Assembly (NCBI RefSeq): GCF_000423165.1
Contig: NZ_AUHL01000005.1
Span: forward strand, 186,001-250,000
Length of the DNA stretch: 64,000 bases
Direction of reading: 5' to 3'
Source of the DNA: Pseudidiomarina sediminum DSM 21906
GTDB lineage: Bacteria > Pseudomonadota > Gammaproteobacteria > Enterobacterales > Alteromonadaceae
Shown: positions 31,850-43,538 of the stretch, in pieces
Layout of the letters: every line of letters starts with the position of its first letter
Position numbering within the stretch: the first letter of the stretch is position 1
Position numbers and translations under genes: made by a program
The notes under the pieces: generated by a model
Told to the model about the DNA's origin: nothing
The model's database searches: none
What the model saw: the letters and a program-made list of their open reading frames with translations, nothing else

Positions 31850-31900
31850 AACTTCCTCGCATTTGGGTTGCCTTGGTAGGTCCCCCCGAATGCGGAGCGA

Positions 31901-31929
31901 ATATTACGAGGGCTGCTGGGTCTCGTCAA
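31901..31929 (-). promoter_or_regulatory. Sigma-70 promoter for the tRNA-Asp genes
   Basis: On the minus strand, TTGACG (31929-31924) and TAATAT (31906-31901) are separated by exactly 17 bases. Downstream of the -10 lies a GC-rich stretch (TCGCTCCGC) like the discriminator of stringently controlled stable-RNA promoters. The first tRNA begins about 50 bases further on. Confidence 0.75.
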
Positions 31930-32084
31930 CCTTTTTTTTGAAGATTTATTTCGTTTGCCTGAAAATTCATCAGTTCGTTCTTTTTTTGTAAGTTTTGTCC
32001 GGGAATTTAAGCCGTCGTCGCTTTTTTTTATCAGTTACGGTAATCTGCGTAGCTTCTCATGAGCGTCAGCAAGGACCGTCCTAC

Positions 32085-32780
32085 ATGCGACAAATCGTAC
32101 TTGATACAGAAACCACCGGTCTTGACCCGGCCAAAGGCCATCGCATCATTGAAATTGGTGCGGTTGAGTTGATCGGGCGCAAACTCACCGGCAATACCTT
32201 TCATGTTTATATCAATCCGCAACGCGTAGTTGAGCAGGAAGCGATTGAAGTCCACGGCATTACCAATGAGTTTTTGCAAGACAAGCCAGTGTTCTCGCAA
32301 ATTGCTGACGATTTTCTCGAATTTATTCGTGGTGGCGAGTTGGTCATCCATAACGCTGCGTTCGACGTTGGCTTTATGAACCATGAGTTTGCTCTGCTTC
32401 GCAATGGCACCGGCGTCACCCGCGATTACTGTCAAGTTCTTGATACCTTATTACTTGCGCGTGAAATGCGACCAGGGCAAAAGAACAACCTAGACGCGCT
32501 GTGTCGTGCCTACGGTATTGATAACTCGAATCGAACCTTTCACGGCGCCCTCCTCGATGCCGAATTGCTGGCCGATGTCTACTTAGCGATGACCGGTGGC
32601 CAGACCAAACTTGAACTGGCCACGCAAAAGAAAACCTCGCAGCACAATGGCCAAGCGGTGGACTGGACTCGTGTACAGAACAAACCAGCGTTGCGCGTCG
32701 TCAAAGCGACGGCGGAAGAAGAGCAAGCGCATCAACAGCGCTTAAGTGTCATTGACGCACCCTTATGGCCACAATCATGA
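32085..32780 (+). CDS. dnaQ: DNA polymerase III epsilon subunit (proofreading exonuclease)
   Basis: A 231-residue 3'-5' exonuclease of the DEDDh type. The start at 32085 ([12 protein letters not shown]) follows AAGGA at good spacing; upstream in-frame codons are not conserved in type. Exo I is DTETTG (Asp7, Glu9), Exo II is HNAAFDVGF and Exo III is [12 protein letters not shown]. The C-terminal 45 residues would bind the alpha subunit. It overlaps rnhA by 4 bases and shares its direction, whereas in E. coli the two genes are divergent. Confidence 0.95.
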   Translation: MRQIVLDTETTGLDPAKGHRIIEIGAVELIGRKLTGNTFHVYINPQRVVEQEAIEVHGITNEFLQDKPVFSQIADDFLEFIRGGELVIHNAAFDVGFMNHEFALLRNGTGVTRDYCQVLDTLLLAREMRPGQKNNLDALCRAYGIDNSNRTFHGALLDAELLADVYLAMTGGQTKLELATQKKTSQHNGQAVDWTRVQNKPALRVVKATAEEEQAHQQRLSVIDAPLWPQS

Positions 32781-33241
32781 AGCAAGTGCATATCTATACA
32801 GATGGCTCTTGTCTTGGGAACCCAGGCCCTGGCGGTTATGGCGTTGTGATCGAGTACGGCAAACACAAAAAAGAACTGGCAAAAGGCTTTCGTCTGACCA
32901 CCAACAATCGTATGGAAATGCTTGCCGCGGTGGTTGCATTGGAGGCACTCAATCAACCCTGTCAGATCACCTTGACCTCAGATAGCCAATACCTCAAGCA
33001 GGGCATTCAGCAATGGATCCACAATTGGAAACGCAACGGTTGGCGCACATCGAATAAGAAGCCAGTAAAAAATGCAGATTTGTGGCAAGCCTTAGATAAA
33101 GCCTGCGCCCGACACAAAGTCCAGTGGGAATGGGTAAAAGGACACGCGGGACACCCGCAAAATGAACGCTGTGATGAGCTAGCGCGTGAAGCGGCGAGCC
33201 AGCACGCCACCCATGACGATACTGGCTACCAGCCTGAGTAG
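32777..33241 (+). CDS. rnhA: Ribonuclease HI
   Basis: A 154-residue RNase HI that removes RNA from RNA-DNA hybrids. The start at 32777 ([12 protein letters not shown]) overlaps the dnaQ stop as ATGA; an ATG 12 bases upstream is possible. The active-site residues Asp9, Glu47 and Asp69 lie in YTDGS, RMEML and TSDSQY, and [18 protein letters not shown] supplies the conserved His and final Asp. No clear ribosome site is seen, which fits translational coupling to dnaQ. Its stop lies inside a hairpin shared with the convergent rhodanese gene. Confidence 0.95.
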   Translation: MKQVHIYTDGSCLGNPGPGGYGVVIEYGKHKKELAKGFRLTTNNRMEMLAAVVALEALNQPCQITLTSDSQYLKQGIQQWIHNWKRNGWRTSNKKPVKNADLWQALDKACARHKVQWEWVKGHAGHPQNERCDELAREAASQHATHDDTGYQPE

Positions 33242-33256
33242 CGCGTTGCGCTACTC
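33236..33256. terminator. Perfect hairpin carrying both stop codons of rnhA and rhodanese gene
   Basis: GAGTAGCGC (33236-33244), loop GTT, GCGCTACTC (33248-33256): a perfect 9-bp stem. The rnhA stop TAG (33239-33241) lies in the left arm and the minus-strand stop TAG of the rhodanese gene (33251-33253) lies in the right arm. There is no T-run. Confidence 0.5.
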
Positions 33257-33640
33257 GCCATTAACTTGCGGATACTTGGCTTCATCCCACGCCTGCATAC
33301 CACCAGCGACGGAATACACATTGGTAATCCCCATACGTTCCAAAGACTCTGCCGCTAACGCTGAACGTCCTCCTGAACGGCAAATCAAGTACAACGGCTG
33401 TTGCGCAATGCGTTGCAGGGCATCTTCATAACCCGCGACATCAGGATGCTGATGCAATTGCATTTCTAATACGCCACGTGGCATGTTCACGGCTTGGTGA
33501 ATATGACCTGCAGCGTACTCACCCGGCTCGCGCACATCAATAACACGGCCACCTTCGGCAATCACTTGCTGTAACTGATGCACATCAATTTCTTTTACGT
33601 TCGCTTTGGCTTTCGCACATAATTCTTGAGCTGATAACAT
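33251..33640 (-). CDS. Single-domain rhodanese (sulfurtransferase-like)
   Basis: A 129-residue single rhodanese domain, probably cytoplasmic, which may move sulfane sulfur. The start at 33640 follows AAGGAG and overlaps the methyltransferase stop as TAATG, so the two are coupled. The family signatures are VIDVREPGEYAAGHI and the active-site loop CRSGGRSA with the catalytic Cys. The last helix region AGGMQAWDEAKYP is typical. Substrate is unknown. Confidence 0.88.
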   Translation of the reverse strand: MLSAQELCAKAKANVKEIDVHQLQQVIAEGGRVIDVREPGEYAAGHIHQAVNMPRGVLEMQLHQHPDVAGYEDALQRIAQQPLYLICRSGGRSALAAESLERMGITNVYSVAGGMQAWDEAKYPQVNGE

Positions 33641-34389
33641 TAGAACTCCTTCGTTTGTGTCTGATTTGCCACAGGTACTGTCTGTAACTTTGGTTGTAAA
33701 TTTCGTTTCGCTACTTTTTCCGGCAATAAGGTCAATGGGTAGGCACGTTTCTTGGCAACGATCATATACCCTGCTCCTAGTTGCGGCAGCCATTGGCTCG
33801 CTTTGGTCATGCCCTGCTCCAGCCACAGCCAGCGCTGCTGCAACATGCTTGGCGCTAGATAATGATGGGCACAGACCTCAAAATTAAGCAGTGCCAACCA
33901 ATCCATCACCCGTGCACAACTAAAGTAGCGTGCATTCCACGGGTACTTTTTTCGTTGTCCCGGCCACAATGCGCGGCAGCGATGCGCTGCCAGCGGGTTT
34001 AATCCCACCAGTACTAGCGTACCATCATTAATTAAGCTATAGCTAAATTCTCTTAGTATTTGGTGGGGATCATTGGAAAATTCAAGCTCCATGACAGATA
34101 AAATTGCATCAAGACTTTGTTCGGCGAACGGCCAAGCCGTGGCCTCAGCGTAAACATCAGCCTTAACCTGCGTTGATGGCGCTACAGAGAATTGATGAGA
34201 AACCTTGCACTGGGGCACTGCGAGGGCCGCTGCAAGCGCACCACTTTTTGCGAAATGATAACCAAACACGCGCCCAAGTGCAGGGCGCAACGCAGCTTCT
34301 ACCTGTTGCTTGAGCCAAAGGCCATGGGCAATTTCTTGCCAAGATTCGGGGGCCTTTACGTGATTTTCGCGTCGCGCGGGTTTTAACAT
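33640..34389 (-). CDS. SAM-dependent methyltransferase, YafS-like
   Basis: A 249-residue class I methyltransferase-fold protein. The glycine-rich SAM site is weak, but ADVYAEATAWPFAEQSLDAILSVMELEFSNDP matches motifs II-IV and the following REFSYSLINDGTLVLVGLNP the fifth strand. Its place between rnhA and gloB corresponds to yafS in E. coli, also a methyltransferase-like protein of unclear substrate. It is divergent from gloB across 56 bases and is translationally coupled to a rhodanese gene, which E. coli lacks here. Confidence 0.82.
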   Translation of the reverse strand: MLKPARRENHVKAPESWQEIAHGLWLKQQVEAALRPALGRVFGYHFAKSGALAAALAVPQCKVSHQFSVAPSTQVKADVYAEATAWPFAEQSLDAILSVMELEFSNDPHQILREFSYSLINDGTLVLVGLNPLAAHRCRALWPGQRKKYPWNARYFSCARVMDWLALLNFEVCAHHYLAPSMLQQRWLWLEQGMTKASQWLPQLGAGYMIVAKKRAYPLTLLPEKVAKRNLQPKLQTVPVANQTQTKEF

Positions 34390-34399
34390 CGCCCTACCT

Positions 34400-34415
34400 C
34401 ACCTGTATACTGGTG
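34400..34415. promoter_or_regulatory. Near-palindrome in the gloB/methyltransferase divergent region
   Basis: CACC-T-GTATAC-T-GGTG is a 16-bp palindrome with one mismatched pair, lying in the 56-base gap between the divergent genes. It contains TATACT, a possible -10 for gloB, and TATACA on the other strand, so it may be overlapping divergent promoters, an operator, or both. Confidence 0.35.
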
Positions 34416-34445
34416 CCAAATGAGTTGATTTAGGATGTTAACACT

Positions 34446-35159
34446 ATGATCGTGACACCAATACGAGCATTTGATGATAACTACATTTGGGCCATTCAGC
34501 CAGCACCTGACCAAGCCGCAGTCATTGTTGACCCGGGTGATGCTGCACCGGTACTTGCTTGGCTTGCGCAACAGGACGTTGGTCTGGCGAGTATTTTGGT
34601 CACCCACCACCATTGGGATCATACCGATGGCATCGCGCCGTTAGTGCAGCACTTTCATGTACCTGTCTACGGCCCTGCCAACCCAGCAATTAAAACCATC
34701 ACGCATCCGCTTCATGACGGTGACCGCGTCACCCCAGTGGGGTTAACTCAGAGCTTTGAGGTCATTGCCACGCCGGGCCACACGCTGGATCACCTCAGTT
34801 ACTATGGGGCAGCCAGTTTGTTTTGTGGCGATACCCTGTTCAGCGCTGGGTGCGGCCGCATGTTTGAAGGCACTGCGCCACAATTTTTTACATCTTTACG
34901 TAAATTGGCAGAACTTCCTGAACAGACCAGCGTCTATTGTACCCACGAATATACCACTACGAATTTAGCTTTTGCTGCGGCTGCCGAGCCTGATAATCGA
35001 GCGATTGCGCATGCACAGCAACGGGTCGCAGAGCTACGCGCGCGCGGCTTACCTTCGTTGCCAACCACATTAGCGGACGAATTGGCGATCAACCCGTTCT
35101 TGCATGCACGCAATGCACAAGAATTTGCGCAGTTAAGACAGTGGAAAGACAACTTTTAA
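34446..35159 (+). CDS. gloB: Hydroxyacylglutathione hydrolase (glyoxalase II)
   Basis: A 237-residue metallo-beta-lactamase-fold enzyme that hydrolyses S-lactoylglutathione to lactate and glutathione, completing methylglyoxal detoxification. The metal motif THHHWDH is at residues 53-59 (His54, His56, Asp58, His59), with TPGHTLDH, FCGDTLFSAGCGRMFEG and CTHEYT giving the remaining ligands. The length is slightly short of the usual 250. It is followed by mltD, as gloB and mltD also neighbour each other in E. coli. Confidence 0.94.
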   Translation: MIVTPIRAFDDNYIWAIQPAPDQAAVIVDPGDAAPVLAWLAQQDVGLASILVTHHHWDHTDGIAPLVQHFHVPVYGPANPAIKTITHPLHDGDRVTPVGLTQSFEVIATPGHTLDHLSYYGAASLFCGDTLFSAGCGRMFEGTAPQFFTSLRKLAELPEQTSVYCTHEYTTTNLAFAAAAEPDNRAIAHAQQRVAELRARGLPSLPTTLADELAINPFLHARNAQEFAQLRQWKDNF

Positions 35160-35231
35160 AACTTTACACTGTGAACAATTGCGAGCTAGGGATAAGTAGC
35201 GAAGCATCAAGTAAAGCATAGGAATTACTGC

Positions 35232-36845
35232 ATGAAAAAATGGATCATGGTTACGCTTAGCGCGTCTGTTCTTGCTGCCTGTCAATCGACGCCAGAACAA
35301 ACCGCCGCCGAGCAACATCCGCGTAACGCATCCGAGCAGCCAGCGAAGACTGCGAAACAAACGCCTGACGTCATTATTAGTAGTGCCGGAGCAGACGCTT
35401 CTGCGCCGACCCCACCCGTTGTCGTGGCAGAAATTCCGCCACAAGAAGAAAGTGATATTTGGCAACGTATCCGTCGCCAATTGACGATGGAAATCCCTGA
35501 GAATGCACGCATCAAAGCGCAACGCGACTTTTATCTAAAGCACCCAGCCTACATGGAGCGTATCGCTAAACGTGCTGCACCTTTCATGCATTTGATCGTC
35601 GACGAAATTGAGCGCCGTGAACTACCGTTGGAGCTCGCGCTTTTGCCAATCGTTGAGAGCGCGTTTGATCCCTTCGCCTATTCACACGGCAGCGCCGCCG
35701 GGATCTGGCAATTTATTCCAGGTACCGCACGCCAATACGGCCTTGATATCAACTGGTGGTACGATGGACGTCGTGATGTTTATGCCTCGACCCATGCCGC
35801 ACTCGATTATTTAACCGACCTTAATGGCCGTTTTGACAACTGGCTGCACGCTTTAGCCGCATATAACTCAGGGGGTGGACGCGTCTCCTCTGCGATTCGC
35901 CGCAACCAAAAAGCAGGTAAACCTACCGACTTCTGGTCGCTCGACTTGCCGCGTGAAACCCGTGCCTATGTGCCTAAATTACTCGCCCTTGTCGATATGC
36001 TAGAAAACTACGAAGACTACCAAGTCAGTTGGTTGCCGATCGACAATATGCCTTATTTGCACGTGGTCGAAACCAATTCACAAATTGATCTTGCGCTTGC
36101 TGCAGAAAAATCAGGCATGGCGTTGGAGCAATTGCATCATTACAACTCAGGTTATAATCGCTGGGCCACCGATCCAGATGGTCCGCACCGTTTATTACTT
36201 CCTGATGAAAACGCACAGCAATTGAAAGACTGGTTGGTATCAGCCGAGGCAAAAGACCTCGTCCGCTGGACTCGTCACAAAGTAAAGTCAGGGGAAAGCT
36301 TAAGTGTGATTGCCAAGCGCTACCACACGACCGCGCAAGCGATTCAACAAGCCAATTCGATTCGTGGTCATCTGATCCGCGCCGGCGATTACCTACTGAT
36401 CCCGGCCGCTTCACAGAACGCTTCCGATTACGTGCTTGCTGCTGATCAGCGCTTGAACGCGACCCAGCAACGCCAACGTCAAGGTAAGAAGGTCGACCAC
36501 ACTATCGTCAGTGGCGACACTTTATGGGACATCAGCCGGAAATATAAGGTGAATCTGCGCGAACTTGCCAAGTGGAATGGTATGGCGCCGTCAGATCCGT
36601 TGCGTTTGGGTCAGACCTTGGTGGTCTGGTTAGAGGGTGAGCAAGCCAAATCGACCGGCGTGACGCGTAGCATTCGCTATCGCGTGCGTTCAGGCGACTC
36701 GCTAGCCCGCATCGCCCAGCGTTTCAATGTCACCATTCGCGAAATTGAGCAATGGAACAAAATCAAGCGCTCAAGCTATCTGCAGCCAGGTCAGCAACTG
36801 AAACTCATTGTTGATGTGACCCGCATTGATGGAAGCGGCACCTAA
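35232..36845 (+). CDS. mltD: Membrane-bound lytic murein transglycosylase D
   Basis: A 537-residue lipoprotein (lipobox ending at Cys17, VLAAC) that cleaves peptidoglycan glycan strands. A Pro/Ala/Thr-rich linker (about residues 20-75) leads to the SLT domain (about 115-260), with the catalytic Glu in LLPIVESAFDP and the conserved GIWQFIPGTARQYGL and ALAAYNSGGGRV. Three LysM repeats follow, at about 352-395, 420-465 and 485-530, each beginning with a SGxSL or SGDTL type motif. The number of LysM repeats varies in the family. Its stop lies inside a hairpin before convergent ligA. Confidence 0.94.
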   Translation: MKKWIMVTLSASVLAACQSTPEQTAAEQHPRNASEQPAKTAKQTPDVIISSAGADASAPTPPVVVAEIPPQEESDIWQRIRRQLTMEIPENARIKAQRDFYLKHPAYMERIAKRAAPFMHLIVDEIERRELPLELALLPIVESAFDPFAYSHGSAAGIWQFIPGTARQYGLDINWWYDGRRDVYASTHAALDYLTDLNGRFDNWLHALAAYNSGGGRVSSAIRRNQKAGKPTDFWSLDLPRETRAYVPKLLALVDMLENYEDYQVSWLPIDNMPYLHVVETNSQIDLALAAEKSGMALEQLHHYNSGYNRWATDPDGPHRLLLPDENAQQLKDWLVSAEAKDLVRWTRHKVKSGESLSVIAKRYHTTAQAIQQANSIRGHLIRAGDYLLIPAASQNASDYVLAADQRLNATQQRQRQGKKVDHTIVSGDTLWDISRKYKVNLRELAKWNGMAPSDPLRLGQTLVVWLEGEQAKSTGVTRSIRYRVRSGDSLARIAQRFNVTIREIEQWNKIKRSSYLQPGQQLKLIVDVTRIDGSGT

Positions 36846-36861
36846 TCTTCGATCAGGTGCC
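36837..36861. terminator. Hairpin between mltD and ligA
   Basis: GGCACCT and AGGTGCC form a 7-bp stem, continued after one mismatch by ATC/GAT around a TTC loop. The mltD stop codon TAA lies within the stem. A likely terminator for mltD and, read the other way, for ligA. Confidence 0.5.
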
Positions 36862-36868
36862 CTTAGTC

Positions 36869-39894
<3,026 letters not shown>

Positions 39895-39932
39895 TACAGG
39901 CTTTCCATGATTGATGTTCTGTGTTCTTGTTC

Positions 39933-42900
39933 CTAAGAAGCTTCGGTCATTGCCACTGCCTCGTCGACATCGACCGCAACTAATCGCGACACGCCGGGTT
40001 CTTGCATGGTGACGCCAGCAAGGTGCGAGGCCATTTCCATGGCAACCTTATTGTGACTTATATAAATAAATTGCACAGTTTGCGACATTTCTTCGACCAA
40101 ACGACAAAAACGTCCTACGTTCGCATCGTCTAGCGGCGCATCCACTTCATCCAGTAAACAAAAGGGTGCCGGATTCAAACGAAAAATCGCAAACACCAAT
40201 GATAAAGCGGTTAAGGCTTTTTCACCACCCGATAACAGGTGAATTGTACTGTTTTTCTTGCCTGGTGGTCGCGCCATGATGGCCACACCTGTTTCGAGTA
40301 AATCATCCTCGGTAAGTTCCAGATACGCACTGCCGCCACCAAACACCTTTGGAAACAACTCTTGTAAGCCGCTATTGACCGCGTCATAGGTGGTTTTGAA
40401 GCGCTGTCGCGTTTCCCGATCAATTTTGCGTATGGCGGTTTCCAACGTCTCCAAACTAGAACTTAAATCATCATGCTGGGTATCGAGGTAATCTTTACGC
40501 TCTGCTAACGTTTCAGCCTCTTCAATGGCGGCAAGGTTAATAGCGCCAAGACGGCTAATGGCACTTTGTAAGCGCTCAACCTCTTGCTGCCATTTTTTCT
40601 CTTCCGCAGCTTCAGGTAAATGCTCGAGCACAGGCTTCAAAGGCTGTTGCATTTCTTCCAGCACGGCAAGCACATTACGGCTACGCTCCTGCACTGCAGC
40701 CAACTCCATTTGGGTACTTTGGATGAGCTGACGCGCCTTTTCAATTTGCGTTTCAACACCTTTATTCCCGCTACTAACGTCATGCAATTTTTGCTCAAGC
40801 TCTGCCAATGCATTGCTGTGCTGCAAACGTTCTTCATCAAGCACTTCACGTTGCGCTAACAACTCTTCCAGTTGCATGGCCAACAGTTCAATGGCTTCGT
40901 TACTTTCATCTGGATCGGCTAAAGTCTGTAACTGTTCTTGGGTCTGAGTCTGTTGCTGTTGCACGCGCTGACACAAGGTTTGTAAATGTTGTAGCTGACT
41001 TTTCAGTTGCTCAACCTGCAGTGTTTTCTCTTGCCATTGCTGCTGAGCCTGTTGTGCATTGGTGCGTAAACTATCCCGTTCGGCCGCAAGCGCTTCACGC
41101 TTACGTTGCCAGTGTTGCTCATCTAACTCAGGCTGTTGCTCTTGCCACTCCAAAAGGCGGAGCGCCAGCTCTTCGTGCTGGAACTGCAGCTCTTGTTGCT
41201 GCTCACTGCAGTCAGTGTCACGAACGCTGAGCTGTTCAAGCTTCACCTGCAACCGCTGTTGTTGCTCTTCGAACCATCGTTGCTTTTGTTCAACAGTAGC
41301 GAGCTGAGCTTGCTGTTCCGCCCGCTTCTCACGTAGCTGCTGAAGCACACTCTCGAGCTCCTCACGCTCAGTCGTCAACTGCTCCCGTTGCTGTTCAAGC
41401 GCGCTATAGTGCTGTGATACGTCAGCTAAAGTTTGCTCAACCTGAAGCAACTCTTGCTGCTGTAGTAACTGACTTTCTTGGGCCGCGATCTGAGTCGCTT
41501 GGTAGCCGGCTGCAGACCATAACTGCCCCTCAGGCGTTAAGGCATAGCGCCACTGTTGGGTGGCCAATACCTCCTGCACCGCATCGGCATCTTCAACCAC
41601 AGCAATGTGTTGCGCCAGCGGCCAAAATGCTAAAGGGCCGCTGAACTGACTGGCAAGACTGCCAGCCGGTGCGGGCGTGTCATGCAGAATCACCAACCGA
41701 CTGCCGAGCTCCGTGGGCCAATGCGGCGGCACTGTGTCAATGACGAAAGCATCGAGCCAGTTAGTGACAACTTGCTCGGTGGCAAAACGCCAACGTTCGT
41801 CAACCTGCAACAACGCGCGTAATTGCCCTTTATGTGTGAGCTGCTGCGCTTGTAGCCATAGCTCTAACGCCTCTGGCCAGTTTGCCTGCGATGCCTGCAA
41901 CAGCGTTTGCAGCGAACTTTGCCGACCGAGCAGTTGCTGTCGCTGTTGCGCGGCCGCAGCTAAATCTTGCTCGATGCTTTGGCGTTGTTCGCGTAACGCG
42001 CTAAGGTGCTGTTGTCGCTGCGTCAGTTCAGCGTCGAGTCGCTGTAACGCCTCACGCTCGGTGTCTAACGCTTGCGCATCGAGCCCCTGTTGCAACTGTG
42101 CTTGCTCTGCATTGAGGTCGTGTCGCTGTTGCTGCAATTCCAGCTGCAGCTGTTGTTGCCGTTGCAACTGATCAGCGACACGTTCTTGCTGTAGTCGAAG
42201 TTGTTGCTCACCCTCGCGCTGCTGTTGCTGCTCGGTCAAAAACTGTTGGTAATCATTTTGCCATTGCAGCCATTGTTCTTCGTGGGCCTGAGCAGTAAGC
42301 TGATGTTCTTCAGCACTTGCTTCCAGCAGCTCTAGCTCGGGCTGCAACAATTCCAGCGCCAGCGCGGCTTCTTCTTCTTGCGCACGGTCCCGCGCCAGCG
42401 TCTCTGCCAGTTGTTGCAACTCGGCCACAAGTTGTTGTTGCCGCTGTTCGCGCTGCTGCATTTCCGCGCGCTTGCTTTGCAACTGATGCTCGGTGCCGGT
42501 GATATCGTTACCCAGCTGGTAAAAACGTTGCTGTACATCATCAAGCTGTTGCTTGACCTCAGCGGCTTGTTCGCGCAACTCCACCGTGCCACGCTCACTG
42601 CCACGTTGTTCAGCGAGCCAGCGCTCCAATTCCGTTTCTTGTTCACGCAAGGTTTGCCGTAAGCGTTCCGCCTGCTGCTCATGATTGAGCCAACGCAGCG
42701 CCTGCAACTCCGCCTTAAACTGCCGCTCTTGTTGCTTAAGTTCTTTATACCGACGTGCCGCTGCCGCCTGGCGTTGCAATTTATTGAGTTGACTGCCTAA
42801 CTCATCCCGGACATCGTTCAATCGCTCGAGGTTATCACGGGTATGCTTCATCCGATTTTCAGTTTCGCGGCGACGTTCTTTGTACTTTGAAATCCCCGCG

Positions 42901-43400
42901 GCTTCTTCGATAAACACTCGCAACTCTTGGGGTTTCGATTCAATCAGCCGTGAAATCATGCCTTGTTCGATAATGGCGTAACTACGCGGTCCAAGACCGG
43001 TGCCAAGAAACAAGTCCGTAATATCCCGACGGCGACATTTGCTGCTGTTGAGAAAGTAATCCGAACGGCCATCGCGGGTTACTAAGCGTTTCACAGAAAT
43101 TTCAGCATAGCTGGCATATTCGCCCTGAATGCGTCCATCGGTGTTATCAAACACCAATTCAACGCTGGCCTGCGAGACTGGTTTCCGCGCGCCTGAACCG
43201 TTAAAAATAACGTCCGTCATGGCATCGCCACGGAGGTTTTTCGCAGAACTCTCACCCAGCACCCAACGCACCGCGTCAATGACATTCGATTTGCCACAGC
43301 CGTTCGGCCCAACAACACACGTCATTTGGTGAGGGAAAGGCACTTTCGTGGCATCAACAAAAGATTTGAAGCCAGCGAGTTTAATGTGTTTTAGGCGCAT
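39933..43400 (-). CDS. smc: Chromosome segregation ATPase Smc
   Basis: An 1155-residue SMC protein that, with ScpA/ScpB, organises and segregates the chromosome. It has the Walker A motif GPNGCGKS (residues 31-38), the N-terminal globular domain to about 165, two long coiled-coil arms, a hinge (about 500-640), the ABC signature LLSGGEKALTALSL and a Walker B segment FCLLDEVDAPLDDANV in the C-terminal head. The coiled coils are exceptionally rich in glutamine. Presence of Smc instead of MukB separates this organism from Enterobacterales and Vibrionales. It is divergent from cysZ and heads the smc-zipA-ligA unit. Confidence 0.95.
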   Translation of the reverse strand: MRLKHIKLAGFKSFVDATKVPFPHQMTCVVGPNGCGKSNVIDAVRWVLGESSAKNLRGDAMTDVIFNGSGARKPVSQASVELVFDNTDGRIQGEYASYAEISVKRLVTRDGRSDYFLNSSKCRRRDITDLFLGTGLGPRSYAIIEQGMISRLIESKPQELRVFIEEAAGISKYKERRRETENRMKHTRDNLERLNDVRDELGSQLNKLQRQAAAARRYKELKQQERQFKAELQALRWLNHEQQAERLRQTLREQETELERWLAEQRGSERGTVELREQAAEVKQQLDDVQQRFYQLGNDITGTEHQLQSKRAEMQQREQRQQQLVAELQQLAETLARDRAQEEEAALALELLQPELELLEASAEEHQLTAQAHEEQWLQWQNDYQQFLTEQQQQREGEQQLRLQQERVADQLQRQQQLQLELQQQRHDLNAEQAQLQQGLDAQALDTEREALQRLDAELTQRQQHLSALREQRQSIEQDLAAAAQQRQQLLGRQSSLQTLLQASQANWPEALELWLQAQQLTHKGQLRALLQVDERWRFATEQVVTNWLDAFVIDTVPPHWPTELGSRLVILHDTPAPAGSLASQFSGPLAFWPLAQHIAVVEDADAVQEVLATQQWRYALTPEGQLWSAAGYQATQIAAQESQLLQQQELLQVEQTLADVSQHYSALEQQREQLTTEREELESVLQQLREKRAEQQAQLATVEQKQRWFEEQQQRLQVKLEQLSVRDTDCSEQQQELQFQHEELALRLLEWQEQQPELDEQHWQRKREALAAERDSLRTNAQQAQQQWQEKTLQVEQLKSQLQHLQTLCQRVQQQQTQTQEQLQTLADPDESNEAIELLAMQLEELLAQREVLDEERLQHSNALAELEQKLHDVSSGNKGVETQIEKARQLIQSTQMELAAVQERSRNVLAVLEEMQQPLKPVLEHLPEAAEEKKWQQEVERLQSAISRLGAINLAAIEEAETLAERKDYLDTQHDDLSSSLETLETAIRKIDRETRQRFKTTYDAVNSGLQELFPKVFGGGSAYLELTEDDLLETGVAIMARPPGKKNSTIHLLSGGEKALTALSLVFAIFRLNPAPFCLLDEVDAPLDDANVGRFCRLVEEMSQTVQFIYISHNKVAMEMASHLAGVTMQEPGVSRLVAVDVDEAVAMTEAS

Positions 43401-43475
43401 TGAGTCCGAAAATTAGTTATCATTCTTGTCCGTTCATAATGCTAGATTTTGTAACATTTTCAAGATTAGTTGACG

Positions 43476-43493
43476 AGTATATCCGCGTATACT
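43476..43493. promoter_or_regulatory. Inverted repeat upstream of cysZ
   Basis: AGTATA-N6-TATACT, a 6-bp inverted repeat with a 6-base spacer, lies in the 138-base gap between smc and cysZ. TATACT could be a -10 for cysZ, although the TTGACG before it is only 12 bases away, which is too close for a standard promoter. Confidence 0.25.
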
Positions 43494-43538
43494 GCGTTAA
43501 GCTTGAGCAAATGCTTTTTTTCTCGACAGGAGTCGTCC

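Noticed and set aside
31502-31879. Open frames on both strands across the tRNA-Asp pair, giving repeated peptides such as GGRGFESRPLRH and AERTGLEPATPGV
   Set aside because: These are the well-known spurious translations of tRNA genes; the repeat in the peptides simply reflects the two identical tRNAs.
41677-42171. Cys-rich 164-codon open frame opposite smc
   Set aside because: It is the reverse reading of CAG/CAA-rich coiled-coil codons in smc, has no ribosome site, and lies wholly inside a clear gene.
43470-43493. TTGACG...TATACT as a sigma-70 promoter for cysZ
   Set aside because: The spacer is only 12 bases, too short for a normal promoter; kept only as an inverted repeat of low confidence.
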